5,591 nucleotides of DNA, taken from contig JAHQVR010000028.1 in the NCBI GenBank assembly GCA_019634245.1, positions 1-5,591 on the forward strand, read 5' to 3'. Below, one piece after another: positions 1-5,303 of the stretch. The DNA is from Gammaproteobacteria bacterium (GTDB taxonomy: Bacteria > Pseudomonadota > Gammaproteobacteria > Granulosicoccales > Granulosicoccaceae). Under the pieces are notes generated by a model that did no database searches, was not told the origin of the DNA, and worked only from the letters and a program-made list of their open reading frames with translations. The translations under genes were made by a program, and so were the position numbers. Each line of letters begins with the position of its first letter. Position 1 is the stretch's first letter.

Positions 1-100
1 TCTACAGGTGCTGGCAGGCAGAAGAACGATAGGGTGTTGAAGGACTCTGGCAATGGCTGGTAAGTAGAGCGCAGCTATTGCCGGGCAGTGTAAATCTTGA

Positions 101-115
101 TGTTATAATATAACA
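101..115 (+). promoter_or_regulatory. Extended -10 promoter element within a perfect inverted repeat
   Basis: Bases 101-109 read TGTTATAAT, a full match to the extended -10 consensus (TG, one base, TATAAT). They lie inside the inverted repeat TGTTATA-A-TATAACA (101-115). No good -35 lies at the usual distance; TTGCCG at 78-83 is 20 bases upstream, which is too far, but extended -10 promoters can work without one. Predicted transcription would begin near 116 and read into the gene at 242. Because of the symmetry the minus strand carries TGTTATATT, also an acceptable extended -10. The repeat could instead be an operator. No experimental support is available. Confidence 0.4.
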
Positions 116-172
116 TAACTGTGACAATACCAATTCAGCGGGTCTCTCTGCCCATCGATCCCCAAAAGTACG

Positions 173-233
173 CTCCGAGTTTGAAGGTAGTCCCGTGAGG
201 GTGTAGTATTTTTAGTCCCCTCATGTGGCGGAG
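173..233 (+). promoter_or_regulatory. Possible leader fold covering the ribosome binding site
   Basis: In the leader of the gene at 242, CTCCG (173-177) can pair with CGGAG (229-233), which includes most of the Shine-Dalgarno sequence. Between them a second hairpin forms from 194-201 and 218-225 (eight pairs including one G-U, core TGAGGG/CCCTCA, 16-base loop). Such an arrangement could limit translation until the fold opens, but the outer stem is only five pairs and no known riboswitch or thermometer family was recognised. Confidence 0.25.
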
Positions 234-234
234 G
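230..234 (+). promoter_or_regulatory. Ribosome binding site that fixes a GTG start
   Basis: GGAGG at 230-234 lies seven bases before the GTG at 242. It is the strongest Shine-Dalgarno match in the window and supports GTG as the start codon of the small exported protein, which has no ATG before its signal peptide. Confidence 0.75.
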
Positions 235-241
235 CTGTATC

Positions 242-529
242 GTGGCGTACCTTTCTAACCCACTTCGCGCAGGCCTTGCCTGTCTCATTCTTATGCTACT
301 GAACCCCGCCTCTTCATGGGCCGAGGGTGATACCGACTGCCAGTGTCGTGACAGCCAGGGGTCGATGCAAAATCTCGGTACAGTCATGTGTGTCGATATC
401 ACCGGCAATCAGTATTTGGTTCGCTGTGAAATGTCACAGAACACGCCCTATTGGAAGCGTGTCAATGAGCAATCAGGGTGTCCTCAAGCAAATCTTTCGG
501 AGCACCTGAAAGGTCGGTTGACGATTTAA
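242..529 (+). CDS. Small exported cysteine-rich protein of unknown function
   Basis: I do not recognise this 95-residue protein. The GTG start is chosen because of the GGAGG seven bases upstream and because it gives a complete Sec signal peptide: one Arg at residue 9, a hydrophobic core at about 11-20, and a likely signal peptidase I site after Ser-Trp-Ala (residue 27). The mature part is only about 68 residues and holds five cysteines (33, 35, 50, 62, 80), beginning with an acidic stretch and Cys-X-Cys. No lipobox is present, so it should be a soluble periplasmic or secreted protein. An odd cysteine count leaves one thiol unpaired unless it binds a metal, forms a dimer or pairs with a partner. 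The next gene on the same strand is 107 bases downstream and encodes a membrane protein; whether they share a transcript is unclear. Coding status is supported by start signal, signal peptide and cysteine pattern; function is open. Confidence 0.75.
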   Translation: MAYLSNPLRAGLACLILMLLNPASSWAEGDTDCQCRDSQGSMQNLGTVMCVDITGNQYLVRCEMSQNTPYWKRVNEQSGCPQANLSEHLKGRLTI

Positions 530-559
530 TCACTGCCCTGATAGTCATCGATACTTGAT

Positions 560-628
560 AGATTACGGAGCGGATGTACTCCCTTTGGTGGTTTTGACAC
601 TCTTCCACCCACCAAAATCGAGTAATCT
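560..628 (+). promoter_or_regulatory. Nested inverted repeats forming a possible three-way junction
   Basis: The gap between the two small plus-strand genes contains three compatible helices. An outer stem is AGATTAC (560-566) with GTAATCT (622-628). Inside it are a short hairpin GGAG (567-570) with CTCC (579-582), and a longer hairpin TTTGGTGG (584-591) with CCACCAAA (609-616). The element ends eight bases before the ATG at 637, so it could be a 5' leader RNA of that gene, a 3' element of the preceding gene, or a protein-binding site on DNA. No run of T follows the stems, so it does not look like a simple intrinsic terminator. No known riboswitch or ribozyme signature was recognised. Confidence 0.35.
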
Positions 629-636
629 CTCAGCCG

Positions 637-1086
637 ATGAGTGACGAGCCCAATAAAATCAGTTCTGAGCACACCTGGATGTTCAAGCGGCTTTTGCCGC
701 TGCTGTGGTACGGCTTGTGTGCTGTGGCCTTGTATAGCGTAATGAGCGACTACACCGGAGATGGCAACACACTGATGTATGCGGCGATTCCGTTACTGGG
801 CGCTGTGGCAGTGTACTGCGTGATGCGGTTTCATTACTCACCGCTGTTTGATGTTGTGTACAGCGATGCCAATGGTTTGAGTGTTATTGAAGATGGTGTT
901 GAACAACGCGTGAGCTTTGCGGATATTCAGGCGGTGAAACACCACACAATGTTCAATCCCAAAGTGCTGGAAATAACCCTTCGCTCCGGTTTGAAGCCCG
1001 CACAGGTTAAATTTATACCTCGCAAAGATTTATTTACTACACAGCCGGTAGCTGAAATTACACACCTGATGCAAAAGTTTGAATAA
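637..1086 (+). CDS. Two-helix inner-membrane protein with PH-like tail, function unknown
   Basis: This 149-residue protein has a short polar N-terminus, two hydrophobic segments at about residues 19-37 and 46-64, and a cytoplasmic C-terminal part (about 72-148) of alternating hydrophobic and polar residues. That tail contains a Gly-Leu-Ser-Val strand, a Val-Ser-Phe-Ala-Asp-Ile segment, an Asn-Pro turn, a strand ending at Leu115 and a Phe-Ile-Pro-Arg end. This pattern resembles small bacterial membrane proteins with a pleckstrin-homology-like fold; that is my inference, not a domain match. The start is uncertain: the ATG at 637 has no visible ribosome binding site, whereas an ATG at 679 (residue 15) has TGAG nine bases before it and would still precede the first helix. 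The gene converges on hemD with only 15 bp between stop codons. There, ATAATCG (1083-1089) and CGAATTAT (1098-1105) form a weak bulged hairpin. No function can be assigned. Confidence 0.75.
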   Translation: MSDEPNKISSEHTWMFKRLLPLLWYGLCAVALYSVMSDYTGDGNTLMYAAIPLLGAVAVYCVMRFHYSPLFDVVYSDANGLSVIEDGVEQRVSFADIQAVKHHTMFNPKVLEITLRSGLKPAQVKFIPRKDLFTTQPVAEITHLMQKFE

Positions 1087-1101
1087 TCGTATTTCACCGA
1101 A

Positions 1102-1851
1102 TTATGTGTGTTGATTCAGATAGTTCTGCAGCGCTTGCAATTGGCCTTTATCACCCGGTGGATTAGCAACCAGAGGTGGTTTTTTAAAACCCAGCTTAAG
1201 TGCCGTATTGCTTGCGCGTTCGCTGTTAACAATCAATTGGGCGTTTAATACCGTATCGCGATAGTCCATTCCCGCTATTTGCAGCAAGTTGATCAAACCG
1301 TCATCGCTGGTGGACGCAATAATATCCACGTTTCCGTCGCCAAAGATGTCGATAACGGTAGCGCTGGGAACAGCCGGGCATAATCGTCGGTAGACCGAAT
1401 AGGTCGTGAGCTCAATTCCTTTGTCGTGAAGCGATTCTTCAAGAAGCTGTCGGCCCCCTTCGCCTTTAATAATGACTGCACGCTTGGTATGAGACTCCGC
1501 CACACTCATCGTCTGTTCGAAGTCATTTAAAAATGCTTCGCTGGTATACGGTTCTATGGGTTTACTCATTAAAGCTTGATTGTGATTATTTAATGCGGTG
1601 GCGGTGGCAGGGCCAATACTGAGAATATTGTTTGTGTTCCAGGGTAATGGGTTAATCAGATGTGCAAACTCAACGGCGTTACGACTGGTAAATAAGACGA
1701 AACCTGCCGCTCGAATAACCTCGAGATCAATGTCGACATCGGTGGGCAGAATATCGATGGTGGGCAGGCAAACAGGCGTTAAACCTAAATTTCTAACTCC
1801 AGTAACAAAGTAGCTTTGTTGATGGCCTGGCCGAGTTACGAGCACTCGCAT
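1102..1851 (-). CDS. hemD: Uroporphyrinogen-III synthase
   Basis: HemD cyclises linear hydroxymethylbilane to uroporphyrinogen III while inverting ring D, in the cytoplasm; this is the branch point toward haem, sirohaem and cobalamin. The 249-residue length matches the family (E. coli 246). Visible family features are Val-Thr-Arg-Pro at residues 5-8, Phe-Thr-Ser-Arg-Asn-Ala-Val at 54-60, Gly-Pro-Ala-Thr-Ala at 80-84, Tyr-Thr-Ser-Glu at 102-105, Ile-Lys-Gly-Glu-Gly-Gly-Arg at 128-134, Tyr-Arg-Arg at 154-156 and Ser-Thr-Ser-Asp at 180-183. The sequence is otherwise divergent, as is usual for HemD, and assignment leans also on its position directly after hemC. The ATG lies five bases past the hemC stop with no strong ribosome binding site, which suggests translational coupling. 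In many relatives hemX and hemY follow; here the next gene reads toward hemD on the opposite strand, so the operon ends at hemD. Confidence 0.93.
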   Translation of the reverse strand: MRVLVTRPGHQQSYFVTGVRNLGLTPVCLPTIDILPTDVDIDLEVIRAAGFVLFTSRNAVEFAHLINPLPWNTNNILSIGPATATALNNHNQALMSKPIEPYTSEAFLNDFEQTMSVAESHTKRAVIIKGEGGRQLLEESLHDKGIELTTYSVYRRLCPAVPSATVIDIFGDGNVDIIASTSDDGLINLLQIAGMDYRDTVLNAQLIVNSERASNTALKLGFKKPPLVANPPGDKGQLQALQNYLNQHT

Positions 1852-1856
1852 AGCGT

Positions 1857-2789
1857 TCAGGCGGTCAACTCTGCCGCTTCTTCCAGAATTCTTAGAGCAC
1901 CCTGTTTCTTTAAATCCTTGGCTGCCTTGATACCCAGTTTTTCGGCGTGATCATGACTGGCCTGGGCGGTGTGTTCGAGTACTTCACTGCCGTCGTGCGC
2001 AATGACTCTGGATTTTAAAATGACTTGATCGTCTTGCAGTGTGGCATAACCTGCAATTGGTGCTGAACAACCGCCATTCAGAGTGGCACTCAATGCACGT
2101 TCTGCACTTAATCGTGTCGCCGTGGGTGCATGATGTAGGCAGCTGAGTAGCTGCTCAAGTTCGCTATCGTTTTCGCGGATTTCGATACCGATAATGCCCT
2201 GGCCAACCGCGGGTAGTGAGACAGCCTGGTGGATAGTTTCGCGTACACGACTTTCCATGCCAAGACGGGTAAGTCCTGCGCATGCCAAGATGATCGCGTC
2301 ATAGTCACCGTTGTCGAGTTTTTCCAAACGGGTGTTGACGTTGCCCCGCAAATCTTTGATTCGGAAATTGGGATACCGTGCCAATAACTGTGATCGGCGG
2401 CGAACACTACAGGTACCGATAATCGCATTGTCGGGAAGCTCACTCAAGGACGCATAGTGATTGGACACAAACCCGTCGAAAGGGCTTTCTCGTTCCAGTA
2501 TGGTGCTGATTTTCAAACCTTCAGGCAGCACCGCTGTGACATCCTTCATAGAATGAACCGCGATGTCAGCGCGAGATTCAAATAGAGCCGCTTCCAGCTC
2601 CTTTATAAACAGCCCCTTGCCGCCGATTTTAGCCAGTGAGCTACCTAACTTGCGATCGCCTTCGGTGCTCATGGGCACCAGATCGATCGAGAGTTGTGGG
2701 TGGTGCGACAGCAATTGATCGCGAACCGTTTCAGCCTGCCACATCGCCAATGGGCTTTTTCGAGTCGCTATACGAATGGGGTTTGGCAT
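1857..2789 (-). CDS. hemC: Hydroxymethylbilane synthase (porphobilinogen deaminase)
   Basis: HemC joins four porphobilinogen molecules into hydroxymethylbilane on a covalently bound dipyrromethane cofactor. With the ATG at 2789 the protein has 310 residues, close to the E. coli enzyme (313), and begins right before the conserved [11 protein letters not shown]. An in-frame ATG 60 bases further up (2849) would add a 20-residue basic stretch with no family counterpart, so it is rejected. Further features are Gly-Gly-Lys-Gly-Leu-Phe at 56-61, His-Ser-Met-Lys-Asp-Val at 79-84 with the catalytic Asp83, Gly-Thr-Cys-Ser-Val-Arg-Arg at 125-131, Arg-Gly-Asn-Val-Asn-Thr-Arg at 148-154, and Gly-Gly-Cys-Ser-Ala-Pro at 239-244 with cofactor-binding Cys241. 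A Thr (85) follows His-Ser-Met-Lys-Asp-Val where a Pro is common; probably tolerated. It is the first gene of the hemCD operon and diverges from argH. Only a GAGG 13 bases upstream could serve as ribosome binding site, an unusually long spacing. Confidence 0.97.
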   Translation of the reverse strand: MPNPIRIATRKSPLAMWQAETVRDQLLSHHPQLSIDLVPMSTEGDRKLGSSLAKIGGKGLFIKELEAALFESRADIAVHSMKDVTAVLPEGLKISTILERESPFDGFVSNHYASLSELPDNAIIGTCSVRRRSQLLARYPNFRIKDLRGNVNTRLEKLDNGDYDAIILACAGLTRLGMESRVRETIHQAVSLPAVGQGIIGIEIRENDSELEQLLSCLHHAPTATRLSAERALSATLNGGCSAPIAGYATLQDDQVILKSRVIAHDGSEVLEHTAQASHDHAEKLGIKAAKDLKKQGALRILEEAAELTA

Positions 2790-2819
2790 TGATGTAAAGA
2801 AACCTCGGGAAACATTGGT

Positions 2820-2825
2820 AGTATA
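2820..2825 (-). promoter_or_regulatory. Candidate -10 element of the hemCD promoter
   Basis: On the minus strand these bases read TATACT, one mismatch from the -10 consensus, 30 bases before the hemC ATG. This would give a leader of roughly 24 bases. No convincing -35 is seen 16-18 bases upstream, so either an activator is needed or the match is chance. The same spot reads TATACG on the plus strand (2822-2827), but no clear argH promoter could be built from it. An 8-base palindrome CTAATTAG lies at 2863-2870, 13 bases before the argH ATG; no arginine-repressor (ARG box) consensus was found. Confidence 0.3.
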
Positions 2826-2883
2826 CGTGGTACCCCGCCGTTTTAGCACGGTGCCTTATGTCCTAATTAGTGGTAGTGCCAAC

Positions 2884-4317
2884 ATGAGCAAGTCTGACAC
2901 TTCAGACAACGATAAAAACCCAGGTGAGAAGCTGTGGGGAGGGCGCTTTTCCGAAAGCACCGATGCTTTCGTGGAACAATTCACAGCATCAGTGACCTTT
3001 GATCAAAGGCTGTATCGTCAAGACATCGAAGGTTCTGTTGCGCATGCGCGAATGCTAGGGCGCGCTGGTGTGCTCACTCCCGAAGATGTGAGTGCCATCG
3101 AACAGGGGCTTGAATCCGTTCAACAGGACATAGAGGCAGGCAACTTTGTATGGTCAGTGTCGAACGAAGATGTGCATATGAACATCGAAGCTGCACTGAC
3201 AGCCAAAATTGGTGATGCGGGTAAACGTTTGCATACCGGGCGATCTCGTAACGATCAGGTAGCGACGGATATACGGTTATATCTTCGACACGAGTGTGTG
3301 GAGATTGCCAATGAGATGAAACGTCTGGGTGATGGAATGATAGCGTTGGCCGAGCAGCATGCTGATACGGTTATGCCTGGGTTTACACATCTGCAATCTG
3401 CTCAGCCAGTGACCTTTGGACATCACCTGCTGGCCTGGTTTGAAATGATATTACGTGACTTAGAGCGCTTAGCAGATTCTCAGAAACGAATAAATACCCT
3501 TCCTTTAGGTGCCGCGGCTTTGGCAGGCACGTCGTTTCCAATCGATAGAGACTTCACTCGGCAAGAATTGGGTTTTGATCGAGTGTGTGAAAACTCTTTA
3601 GATGCGGTAAGCGATAGAGATTTTGCCATAGAGTTTTGTTCAACGAGCGCAATCTGTTTAATGCATTTATCTCGAATGGCTGAAGAGTTGATCTTGTGGA
3701 CATCAGCGCAGTTTCGATTTATTGAGTTGCCTGATCGATTTTGTACGGGCTCATCGATCATGCCACAGAAAAAAAATCCTGATGTACCTGAACTTGTTCG
3801 TGGGAAAAGTAGTAGAACGTTTGGCAACTTAATGTCAATGCTGACACTCATGAAAAGTCAACCGTTGGCCTATAACAAAGACAATCAAGAAGACAAAGAA
3901 CCCTTGTTTGATTCAGTCGATACATTAAAGGGATGTTTGCGCGCCTTTGCGGATATGATTCCTGCGATAGTCGCTAATAAGGCGGTGATGGAAACGGCAG
4001 CCCGAGCTGGCTTTTCAACGGCGACCGATTTGGCCGACTACCTGGTGAGAAAAGGCGTGGCGTTTCGTGATGCCCATGAAGTAGTTGGTTCAGCGGTGAA
4101 GGTTTGTTCAGACAAAGGCTGTGACTTGGCAGATTTAACTCTCGAAGAATTACAAGGTTTTTCTTCGACGATTACCCAAGACGTGTTTAATGTTCTGACC
4201 ATTCAGGGTTCTGTGCAGGCCAGAGATCACATTGGTGGTACGGCGCCCAGTGAAGTTAAGGCTGCTGCTGCCAGAGCGCGTCAGCGACTCATCGCTACAT
4301 TCCAAACTTTCGCTTGA
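2884..4317 (+). CDS. argH: Argininosuccinate lyase
   Basis: ArgH splits argininosuccinate into arginine and fumarate, the last step of arginine synthesis, as a cytoplasmic homotetramer of the fumarase/aspartase superfamily. The ATG at 2884 gives 477 residues, slightly above the usual 455-465 because of a polar 16-residue lead before Leu-Trp-Gly-Gly-Arg-Phe (17-22). An earlier in-frame ATG (2776) would overlap the hemC start and add 36 unrelated residues. Family motifs are complete: Ser-Asn-Glu-Asp-Val-His (93-98), Thr-Gly-Arg-Ser-Arg-Asn-Asp-Gln (118-125), Thr-His-Leu-Gln-Ser-Ala-Gln-Pro (168-175, with the catalytic His169) and the signature [11 protein letters not shown] (289-299) with the catalytic serine loop. 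The C-terminus stops at the lyase end, so there is no fused acetyltransferase domain as in some marine relatives. No good ribosome binding site precedes the ATG. The 3' end overlaps the convergent esterase gene by 23 bp. Confidence 0.98.
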   Translation: MSKSDTSDNDKNPGEKLWGGRFSESTDAFVEQFTASVTFDQRLYRQDIEGSVAHARMLGRAGVLTPEDVSAIEQGLESVQQDIEAGNFVWSVSNEDVHMNIEAALTAKIGDAGKRLHTGRSRNDQVATDIRLYLRHECVEIANEMKRLGDGMIALAEQHADTVMPGFTHLQSAQPVTFGHHLLAWFEMILRDLERLADSQKRINTLPLGAAALAGTSFPIDRDFTRQELGFDRVCENSLDAVSDRDFAIEFCSTSAICLMHLSRMAEELILWTSAQFRFIELPDRFCTGSSIMPQKKNPDVPELVRGKSSRTFGNLMSMLTLMKSQPLAYNKDNQEDKEPLFDSVDTLKGCLRAFADMIPAIVANKAVMETAARAGFSTATDLADYLVRKGVAFRDAHEVVGSAVKVCSDKGCDLADLTLEELQGFSSTITQDVFNVLTIQGSVQARDHIGGTAPSEVKAAAARARQRLIATFQTFA

Positions 4318-4969
4318 GCCAGATTTCGAGATCCGCTACCTCTTCACCGCTGACGCTGTGAGACATTTCGTAGGTGTGCCATTCAGGTTCAATACCGGCT
4401 GTTCGTAGTGCTTCTAAAGATCGTTCTGCAAATAGAATTCGGATCACGTCATCTTGAGTGCCGTGCGCCATAAATACATCCAAAGATCGCCGGGATTCAT
4501 CCATGGTGCTTAAAATTTCGGCGTTGGGTAGATAAGTAGATAAGGCGATCACGCCGCCTACCTGATGTTCACAGGTTATAGCTGTTTGCAGCGCTATAGC
4601 GCCACCTTGTGAAAACCCTGCCAACACGATGTTTTCTACCCGTATACCTCTACTGATCTCATTAGCAATGAGCTCCATCACTGCCTCTGAAGATTGTTGA
4701 ATACCTTCTTTATCCACCTCGCGTTGTTCAAAATTCAATGACGTGATATCGAACCAGCCGCGCATGGCTGCGCCATTGTTAATGGTTATGGGTCGAATCG
4801 GGGCGTGCGGAAAGACAAAGCGAACTCCCGGTCGTTTAAGCAGGTGCAATTCTGGAATAAGCGGTTCGAAGTCGTGCCCGCTAGCACCAAGGCCGTGAAG
4901 CCAAATCACCGAATATTCTACCGAGTCACCGGTTTCGATCTCGATACAGTCTAGGGATTTTTGAGCCAT
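4295..4969 (-). CDS. Alpha/beta-hydrolase carboxylesterase of the phospholipase/carboxylesterase family
   Basis: This 224-residue enzyme belongs to the abhydrolase_2 group, which includes Pseudomonas carboxylesterase II and eukaryotic acyl-protein thioesterases; members cleave short- to medium-chain esters or thioesters. Seen in order: Trp-Leu-His-Gly-Leu-Gly-Ala at 23-29 with the oxyanion-hole region, Phe-Pro-His-Ala-Pro at 53-57, Arg-Gly-Trp-Phe-Asp at 70-74, the nucleophile elbow Gly-Phe-Ser-Gln-Gly-Gly at 118-123 (Ser120), His-Gly-Thr-Gln-Asp at 169-173 (Asp173) and Met-Ser-His-Ser-Val at 202-206 (His204). The triad is therefore complete. No signal peptide is present, so it should be cytoplasmic. 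Length is normal. It diverges from lptM and converges on argH, overlapping that gene's 3' end by 23 bp. The ribosome binding site is weak. The natural substrate cannot be told from sequence or context. Confidence 0.94.
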   Translation of the reverse strand: MAQKSLDCIEIETGDSVEYSVIWLHGLGASGHDFEPLIPELHLLKRPGVRFVFPHAPIRPITINNGAAMRGWFDITSLNFEQREVDKEGIQQSSEAVMELIANEISRGIRVENIVLAGFSQGGAIALQTAITCEHQVGGVIALSTYLPNAEILSTMDESRRSLDVFMAHGTQDDVIRILFAERSLEALRTAGIEPEWHTYEMSHSVSGEEVADLEIWLKRKFGM

Positions 4970-5008
4970 GGATTCTAAACGGGTGGTGCAGAGAAGGTTC
5001 TCGCAAAC

Positions 5009-5018
5009 GAGTATACTC
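5009..5018. promoter_or_regulatory. Palindromic -10 element between the esterase gene and lptM
   Basis: GAGTATACTC is a perfect 10-base palindrome in the 79-bp divergent gap. It presents TATACT on both strands: 5012-5017 toward lptM (about 31 bases before its ATG) and 5010-5015 toward the esterase gene (about 40 bases before its ATG). Neither side has a convincing -35 at 16-18 bases. Symmetric -10 elements are known to allow divergent transcription from one site, so this could serve both genes; a regulator binding site is the alternative. Confidence 0.35.
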
Positions 5019-5038
5019 CAAGGCTGTGATCAGTATGT

Positions 5039-5042
5039 GGAA
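5039..5042 (+). promoter_or_regulatory. Ribosome binding site favouring the 5049 start of lptM
   Basis: GGAA at 5039-5042 is six bases before the ATG at 5049 but abuts the alternative ATG at 5043. This spacing favours 5049 as the start; the two options differ by only two residues. Confidence 0.45.
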
Positions 5043-5048
5043 ATGGGC

Positions 5049-5282
5049 ATGCGACAAATTTATATAATTTGGATCTGTTTTGGGTCAATGCTGCTGGTGG
5101 CCTGCGGTAACAAAGGGGATTTGTATCTGCAAAGTGAGACAGCTGTCTCGAAAGAAGTGGAAGACATCGATCGGTCGATTGACGAAATTGATGAACTGGA
5201 TGAGCTTGAAGAATTGGAAAAATCCGAATCGGATACTGCCGATGATGATGAAAAGAAACAGAACAAGAAGAGCACGTCGTAA
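5049..5282 (+). CDS. lptM: LptM-type small outer-membrane lipoprotein (YifL/LppL family) with acidic tail
   Basis: The 77-residue product starts with a short positive end and a hydrophobic segment (residues 4-18), followed by the lipobox Leu-Val-Ala-Cys, so Cys19 is the lipidated first residue of the mature protein. Gly at the next position does not signal inner-membrane retention, so outer-membrane sorting is expected. The Cys-Gly-Asn-Lys-Gly-Asp-Leu-Tyr-Leu start (19-27) matches the LptM family pattern (CG-x-KG-P-L-Y) except that Asp replaces the usual Pro. In E. coli LptM assists maturation of the LptD/E lipopolysaccharide translocon. Unusual here is the tail: 19 of 33 residues at 36-68 are Asp or Glu, including five tandem triplets of Ile/Leu plus two mainly acidic residues (44-58), before a Lys-rich end. 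An upstream in-frame ATG at 4968 would bury the signal peptide and is rejected. lysA follows 21 bases later, the same order as Pseudomonas lppL-lysA. Confidence 0.87.
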   Translation: MRQIYIIWICFGSMLLVACGNKGDLYLQSETAVSKEVEDIDRSIDEIDELDELEELEKSESDTADDDEKKQNKKSTS

Positions 5283-5303
5283 ACTGCAATTGAGTCTTTT
5301 ATC

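Larger units (their letters stand above)
1..241. other. Gene-free left edge and leader
   Basis: No coding region can be supported here. One plus-strand frame is open from base 1 to a TAA at 61-63 (20 codons, ending Gly-Asn-Gly-Trp) and could be the tail of a gene outside the window, but it is too short to judge. From 64 onward the stretch looks like promoter plus 5' leader of the small exported-protein gene at 242: an extended -10 at 101-109, then about 125 bases of leader containing a hairpin (194-225) and a possible pairing with the ribosome binding site. A minus-strand open frame across 103-408 is the antisense shadow of the leader and the small gene. Confidence 0.5.

Noticed and set aside
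103..408. Minus-strand open frame of 101 codons
   Set aside because: It is antisense to the leader and the signal-peptide gene, has no ribosome binding site and no domain-like pattern; the plus-strand gene has far better signals.
584..616. Intrinsic terminator after the small exported-protein gene
   Set aside because: The stem is good, but the loop is long and no T-run follows on either strand; it fits better as part of the nested structure described at 560-628.
2790..2849. Longer N-terminus for hemC
   Set aside because: The extra 20 residues do not match HemC and would overlap the promoter region; the ATG at 2789 begins right at the conserved N-terminus.
2815..2867. Sigma70 promoter for argH using TTGGTA (2815-2820) as -35
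   Set aside because: No -10-like hexamer lies 16-18 bases downstream; the AT-rich CCTAAT at 2862-2867 is much too far away.
2863..2870. ArgR operator (ARG box) in front of argH
   Set aside because: CTAATTAG is palindromic, but the flanks do not match the ARG box consensus, so an operator cannot be claimed.
2776..2883. Longer N-terminus for argH starting at an ATG inside hemC
   Set aside because: It would overlap the hemC start and add 36 residues with no counterpart in ArgH proteins; the ATG at 2884 lies just ahead of the conserved start.
3769..3776. Run of eight A in argH at the catalytic loop, a possible slippage or phase-variation site
   Set aside because: The run is forced by the conserved Lys-Lys-Asn of the signature motif using AAA codons; slippage there would only destroy the enzyme, and no alternative frame is productive.
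3480..3851. Minus-strand open frame of 123 codons within argH
   Set aside because: It lies wholly antisense to highly conserved argH sequence, including the catalytic signature, so it is a shadow of that gene.
4968..5048. Longer lptM reading frame starting within CCATGG, which gives an ATG on both strands
   Set aside because: The extension would place about 27 charged and polar residues before the lipoprotein signal; the palindromic CCATGG makes the opposite-strand ATG a by-product of the esterase start.
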